From Xiphophorus maculatus (taxonomy: Eukaryota > Chordata > Actinopteri > Cyprinodontiformes > Poeciliidae), in the NCBI RefSeq assembly GCF_002775205.1, contig NC_036461.1:8531015-8595014 (forward strand): DNA of 64,000 bases. The letters are read 5' to 3'. Under the pieces are notes generated by a model that had not been told where the DNA came from, searched no databases, and saw nothing but the letters and a program-made list of their open reading frames with translations. Within the stretch, counting starts at the first letter, position 1. Each line of letters starts with the position of its first letter. Positions 1-12,100 of this stretch are shown one piece after another. The translations under genes and the position numbers were made by a program.

Positions 1-651
1 AAACACAATGCAACATAGAATCAATAATCAAAACACAGCATCAAGTCAAGTTCCATCAATAAATTTGTAATTGATTACATTTCAAATACAATTCTAAACA
101 GGTGGGGTTTTAGTCAAGATTTAAAAGAAGTCAGTGTTTCAGCTGTTTTACAGTTTTCTGGAAGTTTGTTCCAAATTTGTGGTGCATAGATGCTGAAAGC
201 TGCTTCTTCTCGTTTGGTTCTGGTTCTGGGGATGCAGAGCAGACCAGAACCAAAAGACCTGAGAGGTTCTGGAAGGTTGATACAACAACAGCAGATCTTT
301 AATGTATTGTGGTGCTAAGCCGTTCAGTGATTTGTAAACTAACAACAGTATTTTAAAGTCTATTCTTTGAGCTACAGGGAGCCAGTGGAGGGACTTTAAA
401 ACTGGTGTTATGTGCTCTATCTTCCTGGTTTTAGTGAGAACGCGAGCAGCAGCATTCTGGATCAGCTGCAGCTGTTTAATTGATTTGTTGGACAGACCTG
501 TGAAGACGCTGTTGCAATAATCAATACAACTGAAGATGAATGCATGGATGAGTTTCTCTAGATCTGGCTGAGACATTAGTCCTTTAATCCTGGAAATGTT
601 CTTCAGGTGATAGAAGGCCGACTTTGTGACTGTCTTTATGTGGCTCTAGAG

Positions 652-875
652 CAGGGGTGGGCAACTCCAGGCCTCGAGGGCCGGTCTCCTGCAACTTTTA
701 GATGCATCTCTACTTCAACACACCTGAGTCAAATAATGAGGTCATTAGCAGGACTCTGGAGAACTTGACTGCACTTAGGAGGTGATTGAGTTATTGGATT
801 CAAGTGTGTTGGACCAGGGAGACATCTAAGATTTGCAGGACACCGGCCCTCGAGGACCAGGATTGCCCACCCCTG
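652..875. mobile_element. hAT-type MITE with 8-bp target duplication
   Basis: A 224-bp element with terminal inverted repeats CAGGGGTGGGCAA / TTGCCCACCCCTG. It is flanked by identical 8-bp direct repeats CTCTAGAG at 644-651 and 876-883. An 8-bp duplication with CAGGG-type ends is the signature of hAT elements. It has no coding capacity, so it is non-autonomous. It is nested in the LINE relic and therefore younger than it. Confidence 0.93.
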
Positions 876-963
876 CTCTAGAGGTTCAGGTCAGAGTCCA
901 TCACTACTCCCAGGTTTCGGGCCTGATCGCTGGTTTTTAGTTGAAGCTAAAACACACAACTGA

Positions 964-995
964 AGTCAATGCACAACTGAAGCTGTGCATTGACT
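964..995. repeat. Perfect 12-bp inverted repeat, 8-nt loop
   Basis: AGTCAATGCACA at 964-975 is repeated inverted at 984-995. The octamer between them is nearly the same as the bases just upstream of the left arm. It lies in the LINE-like relic. Confidence 0.85.
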
Positions 996-1639
996 CTAGA
1001 TCGTTTCTCTTTAGGTCCAAAAATAATAACTTCAGTTTTGTTTCTGTTCAGCTGAGGGTGCATAATACATTTCATAAGGAATTTCAGTTTTTCTTCCCTT
1101 CTGACACCAAACAAGGAGTCATGTGACCAATACTGTCAAGCTTCCTGATCTTAGGTACTTCATTGGTCTAATGAAGTTCCTCTAAATTGTCTCGCAATCT
1201 GACAACATGGAGATCCATTTATTCTCCTCCCCCACCAACGTAGGATGAGCCCACATTATTGCTAGGTCCATGTTTGTTTGTCTTATCTGCATGTATTTAT
1301 AGAGCAAACAGTTTGGGTGATCTTATTAGACCCTATCAGCTGGAGCAGCTTTAAAAACACAGATAGATCGCGGTGCAGATGGTGAGTCTGTCTTTGTGCT
1401 GTGGGCAAACAGCATGTGTGTTTCCTGCAGGAGGGAGAATTCACAGCTTTTTGCTGTATTATTTCAAATACCTTTAAAATAACTGAATTCATTACAGACA
1501 CATCTAAATTATTCCAGTAATTTAATAGAAAAGATGACACATAGATATAGATTTTAATGATTAGCTCACAGCTGATGTGAATCAAATGTTTTGTATTATA
1601 CAAAATCGAGAGAGAAAATTTGCTTAAGTTGGTTATTCA

Positions 1640-2570
1640 GGCAGCTCTATCCCACCATGTTAATGGAAGGTTGAGTGGAAAGAAAAAGTTTGATAGACAA
1701 GGGTTGTACAAGTAACAACAATAACTGGAGCTTTGACCGGACTGTGAAGCAAAGATCTTTCAAGAATCTGGTCATATTCACATAGTCTTGGACTGCAGTT
1801 AAAGTCAGAGCCTCCACATACAAACACATCCTAAACAAGAGCTTCAACTGTCTCTCTCCCTGTGGTAAGCCACTTCTGAACCAGAAAGGTGCCCAAAACA
1901 TCAGGAGCATCTTACCTGGGCTAAAGTGAACTAAAGTTCTTCTTTAGAACTTTAAAGTTCTAAAGTTCACTTTAGTGACTAGTGAACCAAAGTTCTCTAA
2001 TCAAATAAACTTACATTTTGTATTAATTAAAAAGTCAAGATCACAGAGTCGGGGGGTGAGTGGAGAGACACACAGAATCAAAGTTGCATAAGATCCAGTG
2101 TGACATCAGAGAAGGTTTAGGGAGCCATGTTGTCTTCTGCCTTTGGTTCACTGTGATTTATGAAGTTCATAGTCAGGGCAGCGGTCTTCTAGGAACTATT
2201 AGAGCACTTTGTGCTTCCTTCTGCTGATAAGCTTTATAGAGACACTAATTTCATTTTCCAACAGAACTTGGCACCTGGTCATCTTGCCAAAAGTATAAAT
2301 ACCTTCACTAATAACCATGATATTGCTGTGTTTTTCTTTGGTCAACAAACTCATCTAACCTAATGGAGAATATTGCCAAAAGATGAGAAACTCCAAACCC
2401 AACAATGCAGGTGACCTGAATGTTGCAATAAAAGCAACCTGAGCTTCTTTAGCATCTCAGCAGAGCCACAGGCCAATCATCTCCATAACGCACTGCATTT
2501 ACGCAAATAAGAAAGATAAAAACAACTCACAGTTTAGAAATAAACATTTCTAATGGAAAAGAAATATGTG
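1640..2570 (+). mobile_element. Tc1/mariner-superfamily DNA transposon relic
   Basis: The stretch 2080-2480 reads like a mutated version of a widespread fish Tc1/mariner transposase gene. It includes the segment for the 'FHQDxAPxH'-type DDE region (around 2255-2290) and the C-terminal 'PNNA.EL' region (around 2395-2420). All frames are broken by stops and indels, so no protein can be made. The left limit is uncertain. A palindrome at 1921-1975 replaces the expected sequence in the middle. A second relic of the same family, in the opposite orientation, lies at 27436-28065. Confidence 0.65.
1921..1975. repeat. Nested palindrome
   Basis: A perfect 24-bp palindrome at 1942-1965 sits between inverted 12-mers CTAAAGTGAACT (1921-1932) and AGTTCACTTTAG (1964-1975). 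It lies inside the mariner relic. Confidence 0.85.
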
Positions 2571-2597
2571 ACCACCCTTATTTTCTATAAAAGTCAC

Positions 2598-3080
2598 AGT
2601 TCAATTCAATTCAACACAATTCTGTTTATTTATACACTGCCATTTGACAAAGTGGAGAAACTCTCCTTTAACAACAAGAAACATCCAGTAGAAACTGGAT
2701 GAGTATGAGCGTCCATCTGTCCTGACCAACTGGAGCTCTGGGAAAACAAAGCAGATACACAAAAAAGAAACAGAAGAACTGATACAGTTAAAATGTAAAG
2801 TGAAAGTAAAAAGTTAATAGCAGGAGGACATACTGGGCAGCAGTTTCTCAGCCGATGCCCTCCTCCAGGGAGGCGCCACCGCTACACAGAATGCCAGATC
2901 ATAAAGTTAACAGTGGGAAGAACAGCAAACAATGAAAGTTGGAGAGTAGTAGAAGAAGAAAGAAGAAAGTGAGGAAAAGTGGTCACTTTGTCCTTCAGCA
3001 GCCTAAGCCTTTAGCAGCATTACATAGATAGCACAGGATAAGCCAAACCCTTACAATGAGACATGCAGGAAGCAACCCGT
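2598..3080. repeat. Interspersed repeat relic beginning with (TTCAA)n
   Basis: Starts with tandem TTCAA units followed by TTTATTTATA, a start typical of a common fish interspersed repeat. It continues with degraded sequence recognisable in spirit up to about 3080. No reading frame is kept. The family name is not certain. Confidence 0.4.
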
Positions 3081-3980
3081 TCATTCATGGAGTCTGTTGG
3101 TTGCACCTGCAGAACTGTTGTAGCATTTACACAGACAAAAGACTGATACAGTTTGGAAACTTTCTTTAGTGACACACACCGAAGAATGCACAGCAGGGAA
3201 AATCTTAAATGAAATAGTCACACTTTCTTCAATAATCAGTTTTTTCTGCTCCTTGTATTGTGTGGCCAGTAGAGATACAATTTAGACAGATTGAACTGTG
3301 AAATCACAGCATACCTGAAATGTCTTAGATGATCTTTAACTCCCAGTAAGAACTAAAGCTCTGGCAAAACTGAGAAAGGAGTGGGGGTGTTCCAGTGTCT
3401 GAGATGTTTAGAAACGGCACGCTCCTGACTGTGGTCTGTTCAATAGCAAAGGGCCGTGCAGCTATTCGGAGCTGCTGAAGGAATGTGTAGAAGCCCACAA
3501 GGAATCCTCTGCTTGCAGGGTTTCTGCAAACACAGAAAGTCTCAAACAGAAGAGCAACGGGATGTGTGAACAGTATGAAATCTACCCCTTTTTCTTAGCT
3601 AACCTGACTAAACACTAAAGCCACAGAGGGAAGTCTCCTTTCACCCTGGAGCTCAATGAGTATACCACACTTGTTAGCAGTGGACAAAGATCTCTGAATG
3701 TTTACCCTCCCTTAATAGCTCTTACAGAACATCTAAAGGACTCAAAGGTTGGCTCTCAAACAGACTAAGTGTGCACTAAAAAAAACTGCACTTATGTCTT
3801 TTACCCAACTTGTGGGTTTATGCTGTTGCACCATGAATTAAACGTTTTTAGCCAAACATTGTGACCGAGAAGAGACTATAAGGAGTGCCATCATTGTTCA
3901 CAGACCACCATTTTGAACAATAGTCTTTCTGATTCTGGATTAATGCACAACCAAATTTATTAAAGTGATTTTTACTGAAC
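3081..3980. other. Intergenic stretch, nothing recognised
   Basis: No long reading frame, splice-bounded exon pattern or repeat that I can name. Weak sub-repeats only. Confidence 0.5.
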
Positions 3981-3994
3981 TGCTGATATTTTGG

Positions 3995-4451
3995 CTGCAC
4001 AGTGGCACAGTAGGTAGCACTGTTGCCTTGCAGCAAGAAGATCCTGAGTTTGATTCCTGGCCAGGGATCTTTCTGCAAGGAGTTTGCATGTTCTCCCTGT
4101 GCATGGGTGGGTTCTCTTTGGGTTCTCCGCCATCCTCCCACAGTCCAAAAACATGACTGTTAGGTAAATTAGTTTGTCAAAATTCAGAGAGAGACTAGGT
4201 GTGCATGGTTGTTTGTCCTGTCTGTCTCTGTGTTGCCCTGTGACAGACTGGCGACCTGTCCAGGGTGAATCACTCCTCTCGCCCAGAACGTTAACTGGAG
4301 ATAGGCACCAGCACCCCTCCTGACCTCAGTAGGGACAAGGGTGTTAGACGATGGATGGATGGATGGATGGATGGATGGATGGATGGATGGATGGATGGAT
4401 GGATGGATGGATGGATGGATGGATGGATGGATGGATGGATGGATGGATGGA
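3995..4451 (+). mobile_element. tRNA-derived SINE with (GATG)n tail and 14-bp target duplication
   Basis: The head contains an A-box-like stretch (GTGGCACAGTAGGTAGCACTG) and a B-box-like stretch (GAGTTTGATTCCTGG), as in tRNA-derived SINEs common in percomorph fish. The body continues through a conserved region with 'CAGTCCAAAAACATG' and ends at 4351 in about 25 GATG units. Identical 14-bp direct repeats TGCTGATATTTTGG flank it at 3981-3994 and 4452-4465, marking a retroposition event. A related copy in reverse lies at 10776-11158. Confidence 0.88.
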
Positions 4452-4453
4452 TG
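4351..4453 (+). repeat. (GATG)n microsatellite
   Basis: About 25 nearly perfect tetranucleotide units forming the SINE 3' tail. It produces an artificial Met-Asp-Gly-Trp repeat in one frame, which is not a gene. Confidence 0.97.
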
Positions 4454-4465
4454 CTGATATTTTGG

Positions 4466-5428
4466 AGAAACTTTTTAAGATATTTTTGGTTAAAAATTTA
4501 AAAAAAAAAAAAACTCAGCCAGAGACCTTTCAAAATACAAAGACAGTTTGTAGAAAAAAGAGGCGTGTTATGAAAAAATAACAACTGTCTAAAAAAACTG
4601 CTGATTCTAATGATGATCCAGACCTTCTCTTGGGCATTTGATACACAGATATATAAAAACATTTCACACAAACTCTGTTACACCCCAGAAGATTTGAAAA
4701 TATCTTGTTGAAGACTTGGAGCACTGGCAATTTTCAAATAAATATATAAATTAGAACTGCACAGCACAAAAGTCTGTTTTTGCCTTTGGATAAGAGCTTT
4801 GATTATATGAGAAGCTCACATACAGAGAAGCAAGATTCAAGAGCCCACTATCCTGCATGAATTTGATGTAGCCCGACTTCAGCACACAGATTTCAAGGTG
4901 ACTGAAATGGTTCTTGGCTCCAATATGGCCACTCTCTGATTATGAAACCTGAAAACTGCATACGGATCTGATCAGATGGTGGCGCAGTTGTAAGCAAGAA
5001 GGCGATCGATTGAATTTCTTCGGGTATTCCTGCTTCTTCCATACTCCAAAAAGCAAACTTTTATGTTATAGTTGACCACTCTAAAGTCAACTATATATGG
5101 CTCCATGAATGAGTGAAGTGGATAGAAAAATGTATCAAAATGTTAATTTTTAAGTAACCTTTTTCATAATCAAAGTAATGAGATGTTTGTTTCAACACTT
5201 TTTTGAAAGCTTTAATCACTTTAGCCCATTTTTTGTGGTTGAAAACCTAATCAAATATGTTGAATCAAATTCATAATTCAGCCCTATTGTGTTCAATCAA
5301 CCCAACTAACTCGTCAAGATATTTTAGACAGGTTAGCAAAATAACCCAGACTACGCAGTTATTGGTGAGCAGTCTGTACAATAAATCCCATGCGCATCAC
5401 TACACGTTAAAAAATGCTGCACTGATGG
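4466..5428. other. Intergenic stretch upstream of pgf
   Basis: AT-rich, no recognised gene or element. Any distal pgf control elements would lie here, but none can be identified from sequence alone. Confidence 0.4.
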
Positions 5429-6105
5429 TATAAATGAGCAGGCTGTGGCTGAAAGATGCTGTGAAGTCTCAGTTGATTCTCAGGAGGACACAGAGGGCGG
5501 ACAGGGAAGGGGAGGAGATTTAAATGTCCAATAAAAAGGTGGTGCGGGGAAATTAGACTGAAGTGTTTCTTTTAGCCGGCTGGAGCTCAGGGCGAGACCA
5601 TAAACTGAAACTTTCAGTCTACAACTTACTATTTGCTTCCGGAGCGGCTCTTCTTTTAAAAAGACGTTGGACTGAACCATATGATTTTTTCCACTTTGCT
5701 CGGGGATTTTTTGCCTGTTTTATCGTCAGGCAATTTTAACTCGCAGCTTGAACCACTTTATAGATATGTTTTATTTCTTTAAGCTCTGGCTTTAAGTGCA
5801 GATCCTAAGGGATTGGATCGCTTTTAACTTTAGCACTTTCTCCGGGTCCCTGGGGCCTTTTTCATTAGTGAGCGCAAACTTCATCAGGTTACACGCCGGC
5901 AGAAGCGGAGCTACGTGACTTCTCTCACTCTCACCGCTCGGACTGGGAGCAGATGACTCGGGAAATCCCGTTCAGCATCGTTTTTCTAACCTGACTGCCC
6001 ACTCCTTTATATTAATATTATTCCGTTCAGTTTATTAATTTCTAAAACTGAGTGAAAGTTAGCGCCTGGGCACGTCAATCTCTCTCTGTGCGCAAACACC
6101 GCGAA
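5429..6105 (+). promoter_or_regulatory. pgf: Candidate pgf promoter and 5' leader
   Basis: A TATA-like TATAAAT lies at 5429-5435, with a CCAAT motif at 5527-5531. The DNA from about 5550 to 6105 is richer in G+C and CpG than its surroundings. This would give a long leader of roughly 650 nt. It contains upstream ATGs, including short frames at 5681-5782 (33 codons) and 5953-5994 (13 codons) that end before the main ATG at 6106. The true transcription start is not visible from sequence, so the box assignments are tentative. Confidence 0.5.
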
Positions 6106-6168
6106 ATGACACCGAGTTTTGTTCTTGGCTGTGTGGTGGCGCTTTACCTGCTCCTCTCACCTGTACAG
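6106..6168 (+). CDS. pgf: pgf coding exon 1 (signal peptide)
   Basis: Encodes 21 residues, a start Met followed by a hydrophobic run ([12 protein letters not shown]). The donor is CAG|gtatgc at 6169. This ATG is chosen because it opens directly into the signal peptide; the upstream in-frame extension has no ATG. Ends in phase 0, as in VEGF-family exon 1. Confidence 0.92.
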
Positions 6169-9100
6169 GTATGCTGTTTCACACTTCACACACAGACTTT
6201 TTTTTTTTTTTTGCCTTTTAAGTGCAAAATTTGTGAAACATATGTTTTCTTTTGCTCGTAATTTGTGAATTGACTCTGCTTTCACATTCATATGAACAAA
6301 AACAGGACATTATTCATATTTTTTTATATTTTGTAGAATATTATAGTCATTGTTGGATATTTTAGTTTAGTTTCGCTTAAAATATGAATATGAAATGAGT
6401 AAGTTAGTGATGACCAGAGCCGGTCCAAGGTTTTATGAGGCCCTTAGCAGAACAACATTTTGGTGCCCACTTTAAATAAAGCATACCAGCCCATCACTGA
6501 CCTTCTTTTTTTTATTAAATCTGCTACTATTCTGCTTGATTTTTCAGTTGTTGATTATATCGCCTAATTGGTAATTACAGTCAGGGCTGAGCCATCCCCT
6601 CTCACATTGTTTTTTTTTTTCTTTCCTTGCTATCACTGGCTACAGTTTAGAAAATTTACAATAAGGTAAAGTAAACCTACCAAGGAGAGCCATTTTTTTC
6701 ATTGTTATGTTCATGTTATAAAAAGCCTGGGGCTTATTGTTGAAGTTTTGGTCTGAGAATACCATGTTTAATTTACAGTGGCACCAGAAAGCAATCATAA
6801 TCCTTAATTATTTCTATATTATATTATATTACATTATATTATATTATATCTTCACAAAACTGCCAATATGACACTTAGCATAGCATCCTGGATTCTGCAA
6901 CTTGATTTTAACTTGCTTGTGGTGAGCTAAATTCACTGACTATTGTTTTGGAATCAAACTCTGTAGAGTTTCACAGTTGATACCAACGAGTAAAGTTGAA
7001 ACAATTGTCTGTAGGCCTCTGTCAAAATAGAAATCTGGAAGAGGAGACAAAAAACTTCTGACAGTGTTGAACATCCTTACAAACACTCTGATTTCTGTTA
7101 TTTGGAAATAGAAAAGGCTTAATAGCACCAAGAGCCTCCTGAGATCTGACTTCCCAACCAAACTGAGCAATCAGGGAAAAGGGGCTTTTGTCAGAAGGAC
7201 GACCAATAATATATTGGTTAATAAGGTGGAGCTCCAATGTTCCCTTGTGGAGATAGAAGAACTGCTTAGAAGGTCAACAATTGCTATCCCTTCGACCAAT
7301 CGGGCCTTTATGGTAGCCACCTTAGAGATTGCCAGATCAGGAGAAATAAAATTGTCTGGCAAACCCCACCCTCACTGTGAAGCATGGTGGTAGTGGCAAC
7401 ATGCTGCGGGGACTGGCAGCCAGATATAGAGATATTCTTAAAGAAAAGATCCTACACTAGGATGCTATAAACCTCAGATGAAGGTGACCACTCATCTTCC
7501 AACACGACAAAAACCCAGCACACAATCATGACAACAAAGAGTTGCCTTTAGAGAATGCTGCCAGAACTAAAACTCAAATCCAACTGAACATATCTGGAAA
7601 GACCTAAAAAATGCTTTGCTCCACATCAAACCTGACTCAACTTGAGAGGACTCTTCGATCACTTCAATGGCAGACTTTTAACTGTCATTGCTGCCAAAGA
7701 TGCTACAATAAAGTATTAGCCCAATATTGTGATTACTTAATCATGAAACAGGCCTTTTTTTCTAAAAACTTGTTTTTGTGTAGATTATTGAAAAGAAAAT
7801 CTATTAAATCCTAAATCTAGTTTAGAATATTGTCTGTAACATAAAATAAGAAAAAATGAAGTACAATGTCACCAGATGAAAACCATCTGGTGACATTGTA
7901 CCTGAAGATGAGAAGATTGTTTTAACTTAGGCAAATGTTATGCTCTATATCTATTTTCTAACTCCTTACCTGAAATGATATGTTAGCACAAGTTTGATAG
8001 GATTTTTAGGCTACATAAAAAGATTATTTCAGGTTACTTTACTGACCTTGTAGCTCTTATTTTGACACCATACACATAATCAAGGTACTTTTCACATTAA
8101 ATGCGTGTTTGCAACTTGTTTGCAAACATACCTACTTTTATGCTGTGTTATTTATGTTATCCTTTTGTGCCTGTTTAATCACTTTGTTGTTTGCTTTGTT
8201 GTATTCTGTCTTGATCTGATTTTGGTGAGTTGGGGAGGATGGGCGATGAATACCTCCCCTATAAAATTGCTGCCCCTCACCCACCATCACTCTTTTTGGG
8301 CTTGTGGTTTTGGTGTGCCACCCCAGGAGTATCAATGACCTCCATCTGGCTGCCCTCCCTTTAAAAACATTTTGGAGGCGCCCTTTGGAAGAAGGCAGTG
8401 AAGTTCGATGTTGGGTTCACAAGCAACCATGGAAAAAAGTTGGTTGCTGATTTTTGTGCAATTTCCTAACTCAGATAGAAGCAGTTTTCATTCTTTAACT
8501 ACTTGAAATTGTGTCTGTTAACATGACTTTTAAATTTAGAAAGGCTTTTCTTAGAAATGGACCATTCAGATTGTTTAATAGTCTACGCTAATTTCCAGTT
8601 TTCTAAGACAAATGATCTGAGGATCAAAACAGATAAAACAGGAAATTGCTCCAAGTTCTTTAGTAGAAATGACAGCCCTGAATCAAACAGTAATGAAGGA
8701 ATATGAAGATGATCCCCATTTATGCACCAAAGCTTAAAACAAGTCCATTCAACATGCTGTTGATTGATGCATTTACAATAAGGAGTTTTTGGAAGCTTTC
8801 AATGAATGGAAGAAAAAAAATCTGCTCTGATAAATCAATGTTGTCATTCCTGATGACAAGGTACAGTAACTTGTGGTTTGAGTAACTTTTAAATGAGTGT
8901 CATTCAGCTCATTCATTCACAATGTAAAACATGACAAACTACATAATCATTCATCTGCAGCAGCACATGATGCAAAGTGACTCACTGTTACGTGTACATT
9001 TGGGAAAGCTCTAAGCTCATAATTACAGACGCTTTCTTCAAACACTAGTTTCACTGACATGGATTGTTCTCATTCTGTGTGATTTATTTTAGTGTGGAGA

Positions 9101-12100
9101 GATATTGGTTTCTATTTCTTTTGGAATGCATTTTAATGGTATGTTCTATTGTAGCTGGATAATACGAGATCCTGCTGAGCTGTCTCAAAGTGTGAGGCAC
9201 TTCACTGCCCATGTTCATGTTTCTGTAGATTTTAATAGTAAAAGATAGTATTAAGTACAGCATCTAGATGAGAAGTGTTTGAGGTATTTCTGTCAGGCAG
9301 TACAAAGCTTATCTGTCTTCTGTTTCCTGGCATCGCCTGGTGGTCTCTTAATGAAAATCTGCCTGAGCAGAGTCAACCCGACACTAGAGTGGGCACTCTT
9401 TAACAAGCCTGCGTTGTGTCACAGATACTTGAGAGACGACGTGTCATTGGACAGTGGGACTTGTGCCACATAGAGCTCCAGCTCTTGAACCTTTTCAGTC
9501 TCTGATTTCCATCCAGCGTGGCAGCTGTCTCTGATGCGTCTCATGTTTAATGCAAGTCCAGGTCCTTTTCTCATCCATTTACTCCCACTGTCACACTTCA
9601 CACACCGCTGAAGCCTGTTGAATCAGCAGACTTTACCACTTTGCAGGCTGCATTCTGAAGTATTGACTCAGAGAGGCCTTAAAGGTCTGTGAAAGATTCA
9701 TGTCCTAACAGTTTTCCAGACTGGACACTTTGCAGCTGTTGTTAAGTTGAAACTTGGTAGAAAACATGTGGTATTCCTGCATTTCCTCTAATCCGTATAA
9801 TCAGCTCATGGCTTGCTTAGTCAAAACACAAATGACAAAGCACAGGGGCCCCACTGTGAAGCAGGTTAAATGCCCCCTGCTGCCTACAAGACTGATGGCA
9901 AGTGTAAACAGCGCAATCTCTGAGATTCAACATCCAATCTGTCAGATCACACAGAGCAGTCCTAAATCTGCATACTCCTTTAATCCTACAGATGTGTTTT
10001 ACTGCTCATTAGTGAAAGAGCATTTCCTCACCTCTCTTCCTTTGCTGCAAACAACTTCTATAAAACCCTAAAAAGTTAGAAATTCAACATCTTTCATGAA
10101 TTTCCCACGCTTAAAAATGCGTCACTAATAAATAATATCCATTTATTTTCATGACATTCACAGCTGGAGTGTCTATCAGCAGCCCTGCGAATAAAGAGAT
10201 CACTTGTTTCCGCTCTGAAACACAGAGTGGCCAAAAGAGGGTGGGTTTTTGCTGTTTCATAATTCTTTAGTCCAACGGATTAATTGCTTACATATTTCAG
10301 TGTTTCTGAATGTGTGTTCTTGCTTTTCTATTCTGAACCTTGGGACTCATTTTTACTTTATGGAGCTTTTTTAGAGATCAGATTTTTTTTGCTACGACCA
10401 AATGATTTTTTAAAAATTCTTTTTACAAAATCAGATTATCAGGGATTACGTCCTGGAAGGGATGTGGTTTTTACTAGGTGTAACTCTTAATTTTTTGTGT
10501 GCAGTTTTATTGTGCAGGCGCTAAACATTTTCTTCTGGTTACTCTGATTGTAATTCAGCTTTTCTCAGTTATCTTTTGCATTTATTTTAATAGATTTTTT
10601 TGTTTTTATTTGTGTATGTTTTTGATGTTTTATGAAGTTGGTTATTTTAAGAGAAATAACCAAAGAGAAGGAGGGCAGTTGTGATTTAGGCATCTGGTTG
10701 TGATGCCTGCTTATTTCTTTCCCATTGATGTGTTTCATGCTGTAATGAAGTAATGGATGGATGGATGTACTGAGGCATCCATCCGTCCATTTTCTGTACA
10801 CCCTTGTCCCTACTGGGGTCAGGAGAGGTGCTGGTGCCTATCTCCAGCGAACGTTCCGAGTGAGAGGCGGGGTTCACCCTGGACAGGTTGCCAGTCTGGG
10901 CAGGGCAACACAGAGACAGACAGGACAAACAACCATGCACACACACATTCACACCTAGGGAGAATTTAGAGACACCAATTAACCTAACAGTCATGTTTTT
11001 GGACTGTGGGAGGATGCCGGAGTACCCGGAGAGAACCCATACATGCACAGGGAGAACATGCAAACGCCATGTAGAAAGAGCTTCCCGGGGCAAGAATCAA
11101 ACCCAGGACCTTCTTGCTGCAAGGCAACAGTGCTACCTACTCTGCTGCTGTGCAGTCTGCTATACTGAGCTTATATACAAAATAGACTGAGAATTGGTTT
11201 TGGATCCTCTAGGAAAGCTTTTGCCAGAAAGGGTTTACCAAACCCTCCCTTCAGTGAAATTCTTTTTTTTTCAGTTCAATTTACTTACATTCAATCCAAC
11301 TCAAATTCATTTATATGGATTCAAATCACAATAGATCCCTTAATATTCAGTCATATAGGCCTTGTTTCAATACATATTAAGCCAGTAATACAATCCATCC
11401 ATATAAAAAATACCCAGAAAGTGCATAGAATCTGATATAATCTGATATTAGACAGTCATTGTACCATCAGGGTCAGTTTATAAAATTAATTTATTTATTT
11501 AATCATTATTTTTATTGGATTTCCATTGTGATGAAATATCTACTTTTGGAGTGAGACCTGGCCAAGAGGCACACTGGTGTACAGATACCAGTGACTAAAA
11601 ATTTGTCAATCTAAGCATGCTTTGGTCATTGAGTTCACAGCAATAAACATGAAAGCACTAGTCCAAAATTAAGCATCAATACAATACATGTAGCTCTTAA
11701 ATCCAGGTCAGATTTTCATTGATAGCTACACTCTGTGAACACGCTTGCTGATTTTTTAATGGTATTACTACCTCAGACTGAGGGTGGAGGCACCTGGGTT
11801 TCCTATCTGAACAATAGTGACCTCTTTCTCACCCTTTTACATGAGCTGTCCAAAGAATTAGTGTGTATTTGTGCATTCTAACTGCTTGTTTTATTCCTGA
11901 TTCCTTGGCTGTGTAAACCACATGCTGTATGAATACCTGTATATGTGCTAAATCGCAGGTGTATAGATAGAAGATACATACCAGATCATGTCTCTATTGC
12001 AAATTGAATACAAGAGAGTTTTTCTAAAATCTTCAGTGTCTGTTGCTTCTGACGAATTTTCATTAGTTTGCAGTTAATCTATAGTGTTTGGTGTAAGCTA

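Larger units (their letters stand above)
1..1130 (-). mobile_element. Non-LTR retrotransposon (L2/CR1-like) 3' portion, decayed
   Basis: On the minus strand, 576-148 encodes 142 aa resembling the C-terminal end of the reverse transcriptase of fish L2/CR1-type LINEs. Characteristic pieces are 'SCIDYCNSVFTGLS', 'LQLIQNAAARVLT', 'ITPVLKSLHWLPV' and 'NGLAPQYIKDLL'. No endonuclease domain is present, so this is a 5'-truncated, dead copy. The similarity appears to continue on both sides of a nested hAT MITE (652-875), to about 1130. The clade is assigned from remembered family motifs, not from a search. Confidence 0.8.

Noticed and set aside
4351..4581. Open frame coding for a Met-Asp-Gly-Trp repeat
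   Set aside because: It is the (GATG)n tail of a SINE read as codons; nothing outside the repeat supports a protein.
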